A stretch of 64,000 nt of DNA from Hofstenia miamia. Its lineage: Eukaryota > Xenacoelomorpha > Acoela. A program made the position numbers and the translations under genes. Below are positions 62,500 to 64,000 of this stretch, one piece after another; position 1 is the stretch's first letter, and each line of letters begins with the position of its first letter. The notes below the pieces were generated by a model. It did not search any database and had not been told where the DNA came from. It saw only the letters and a program-made list of their open reading frames with translations. The stretch is from NCBI GenBank assembly GCA_004352715.1, contig SCFE01000098.1:1505473-1569472 (forward strand). The letters run 5' to 3'.

Positions 62500-63008
62500 T
62501 TAGTCCAGATCAAAAAACTGACACAGGGAAGATGTGGGATGGAGTACTGCCACTTTTTCTTCATCATTTTCTTGGGGTTTCACCATCCCTATCTCACAAG
62601 TCAAGTATATTTTCACAGAATAATCAGTTGAATTTTTGTTTGAATCATATTGCTTTATGATGGTTTGAGAAAGCTTTGTATACATGGACTGACATTGACA
62701 TTATTTGACAAGTAACTTGCAAATGATCCTCTACATACATTTTCTGTTTTTTGGTATGGTATGATGGTTATTCAAAACTGGTTGTACTTGATTTTCAACA
62801 GGGTGTTTTTCATAAAATGCAATGCTGTCTTGCTTTCAAAATATGTTTTGCAATAAACACAGAATTTTACTGTTGTGCACCTATACCTGTTACATAAATG
62901 CGACCTCACTAGTTGTGGTCTGGGGGCAGTATATTGACACAAACCACAGAAATATTGAATCTTTGGTTTAAATAGACTAGGTATTAGTAAATGATAGGAA
63001 AATATCAA
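62500..63008 (-). pseudogene. Possible zinc-finger part upstream of the polymerase
   Basis: The minus frame 63008-62772 reads YFCGLCQYTAPRPQLVRSHL and KFCVYCKTYFESKTALH, two C2H2-like fingers. It is followed by a second frame (62685-62500) without a recognised motif. Position and strand suit an N-terminal extension of the polymerase or a separate gene of the same element. Confidence 0.45.
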
Positions 63009-63184
63009 TTTTGAAAAAAAATTTAAACAAAATTTTAAAAAACATGGGCTAGAATAATTTCTTTTTTGTCATAATACATAATCATTTTAAAAAATATAAA
63101 CCAATAAAAAGGCAAACCATGAAAAATGTACATAAACACATTGTGGGAAAAAATGCCAGTGTATTGTAACACTTAAAAACATGT

Positions 63185-63620
63185 ATTCACCCAAAAATGG
63201 GTATTAGGTAAAATTGACATTGTAATGTAAGAATTAAATAAATCACATATTCACCCAAAAACAGGTAATAGATAAAATTTACAGTGTAATGTAACAATTA
63301 AATAAATCACATATTCACCCAAAAACAGGTATTAGATATTAACTCATGCATGTTTAAAAATCAAAAAAAAAGTATACACAATCATTCAATAATGATAACT
63401 CTCCTCATAAAACAATAATTACATTTTAAAGTGTTAATGTGTATTCATCCCAAAAACAGGTATTAAATAAGAAATGCTAATGTAATGTAACATTTAAAAA
63501 CATGTATTCTCCCAAAAAATGGTTAACAATGCATGCATGTTTAAAAATCAAACAAAAGTATAAACAATCATTAAATAATGATAACTCTCTTTGTAAAAAT
63601 GATAATTACATTTAAAGTGT
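63185..63620. repeat. Tandem and nested repeats, 64-bp unit
   Basis: ATTCACCCAAAAA starts at 63185, 63249 and 63313, exactly 64 bases apart, with variants at 63443 and 63506. A larger block (GCATGTTTAAAAATCA through ATAATGATAACTCTC) recurs after about 187 bases (63347 and 63534). Non-coding, and placed just upstream of the polymerase remnant. Confidence 0.85.
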
Positions 63621-64000
63621 TAGCATTGCTCATTGAGAAAAACCATATATTTTACCCACATTAAATGTCTAATAGAATATAGCAGATATTTAAAATGTAA
63701 AGCAAAACACTTTTAAAAATACTTACGCATTTTTAAAAATACATGGAGAGAGCAACCTTTTAACACACTAAATAATTAACTTAATAATAATCAAGAAATA
63801 AAGGGTGAATGAGAAGAGGGTAAAATTCATTTTACAAATACAGTGTCTATAATGAGCATGAAAGAATGTAGAACATGATAAAATCAAACATTTCCTTTCA
63901 CCCCTTTTTAAATTAAATTTGGGAAAAATGAGTGAGCATAGAAATTTGTGTAATAAATCAATTTCAAGATTTTGTTCTCACTTTAGTAATAAAAACCAAT
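63621..64000. other. Non-coding right edge
   Basis: AT-rich; nothing recognised. Confidence 0.6.

Noticed and set aside
1-64000. tRNA, rRNA or other structured RNA genes
   Set aside because: No B-box-like GGTTCGAATCC or other recognisable RNA-gene signature was found on either strand by reading; a covariance-model scan would be decisive.

Overview
Animal nuclear DNA, AT-rich, with spliced genes and many transposable elements. No tRNA, rRNA, operon or CRISPR array was recognised. The only host gene I can name is a complete sialyltransferase of the ST3Gal type (GT29). That family is best known from deuterostomes, so a deuterostome (for example a tunicate) is a reasonable guess, but the species cannot be fixed from the sequence.

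Left half (1-38.1 kb). One minus-strand gene, an ST3GAL3-like beta-galactoside alpha-2,3-sialyltransferase, runs from its start codon at 37741 to its stop at 1735. Seven coding exons join in frame with consensus splice sites and total 1152 bases (383 codons plus stop). The transmembrane anchor, sialylmotif L, sialylmotif S and the VS motif appear in the right order. Its large introns hold non-LTR retrotransposon pieces (2.69-4.13, 5.24-8.43, 34.5-34.9 kb), a Tc1 element (11.8-13.4 kb), three short hAT-type elements with 8-bp target duplications, TA- and TTAA-flanked short elements, a mariner relic, a Penelope-like relic and a 49-bp tandem array. A possible plus-strand gene of unknown identity (36.2-37.2 kb) lies inside intron 1. 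At the left edge an open reverse-transcriptase frame runs out of the window on the minus strand.

Right half (38.2-64 kb). Base composition changes sharply. CpG is almost absent from about 38.47 kb onward, with none seen over the first 5 kb, whereas it is ordinary to the left. This half holds foldback elements, a complete Ty3/gypsy-type LTR retrotransposon (43530-55500; 4-bp duplication CCAG) with gag, protease, RT, RNase H and integrase, plus about 3.3 kb of extra coding-like sequence of unknown function before the 3' LTR. It also holds a solo LTR of the same family in the opposite direction (56521-58108, duplication ATAT) and a decayed protein-primed type-B DNA polymerase of Polinton/Maverick type (59.6-62.0 kb, minus). 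Stops and lost catalytic residues in these elements often look like CpG decay.

Four single N bases (12563, 49471, 53184, 57165) each sit between direct repeats. Three pairs are identical or nearly so and are most simply read as unmerged contig ends, so part of the apparent damage in the Tc1 transposase, the LTR element and the solo LTR is an assembly artefact.
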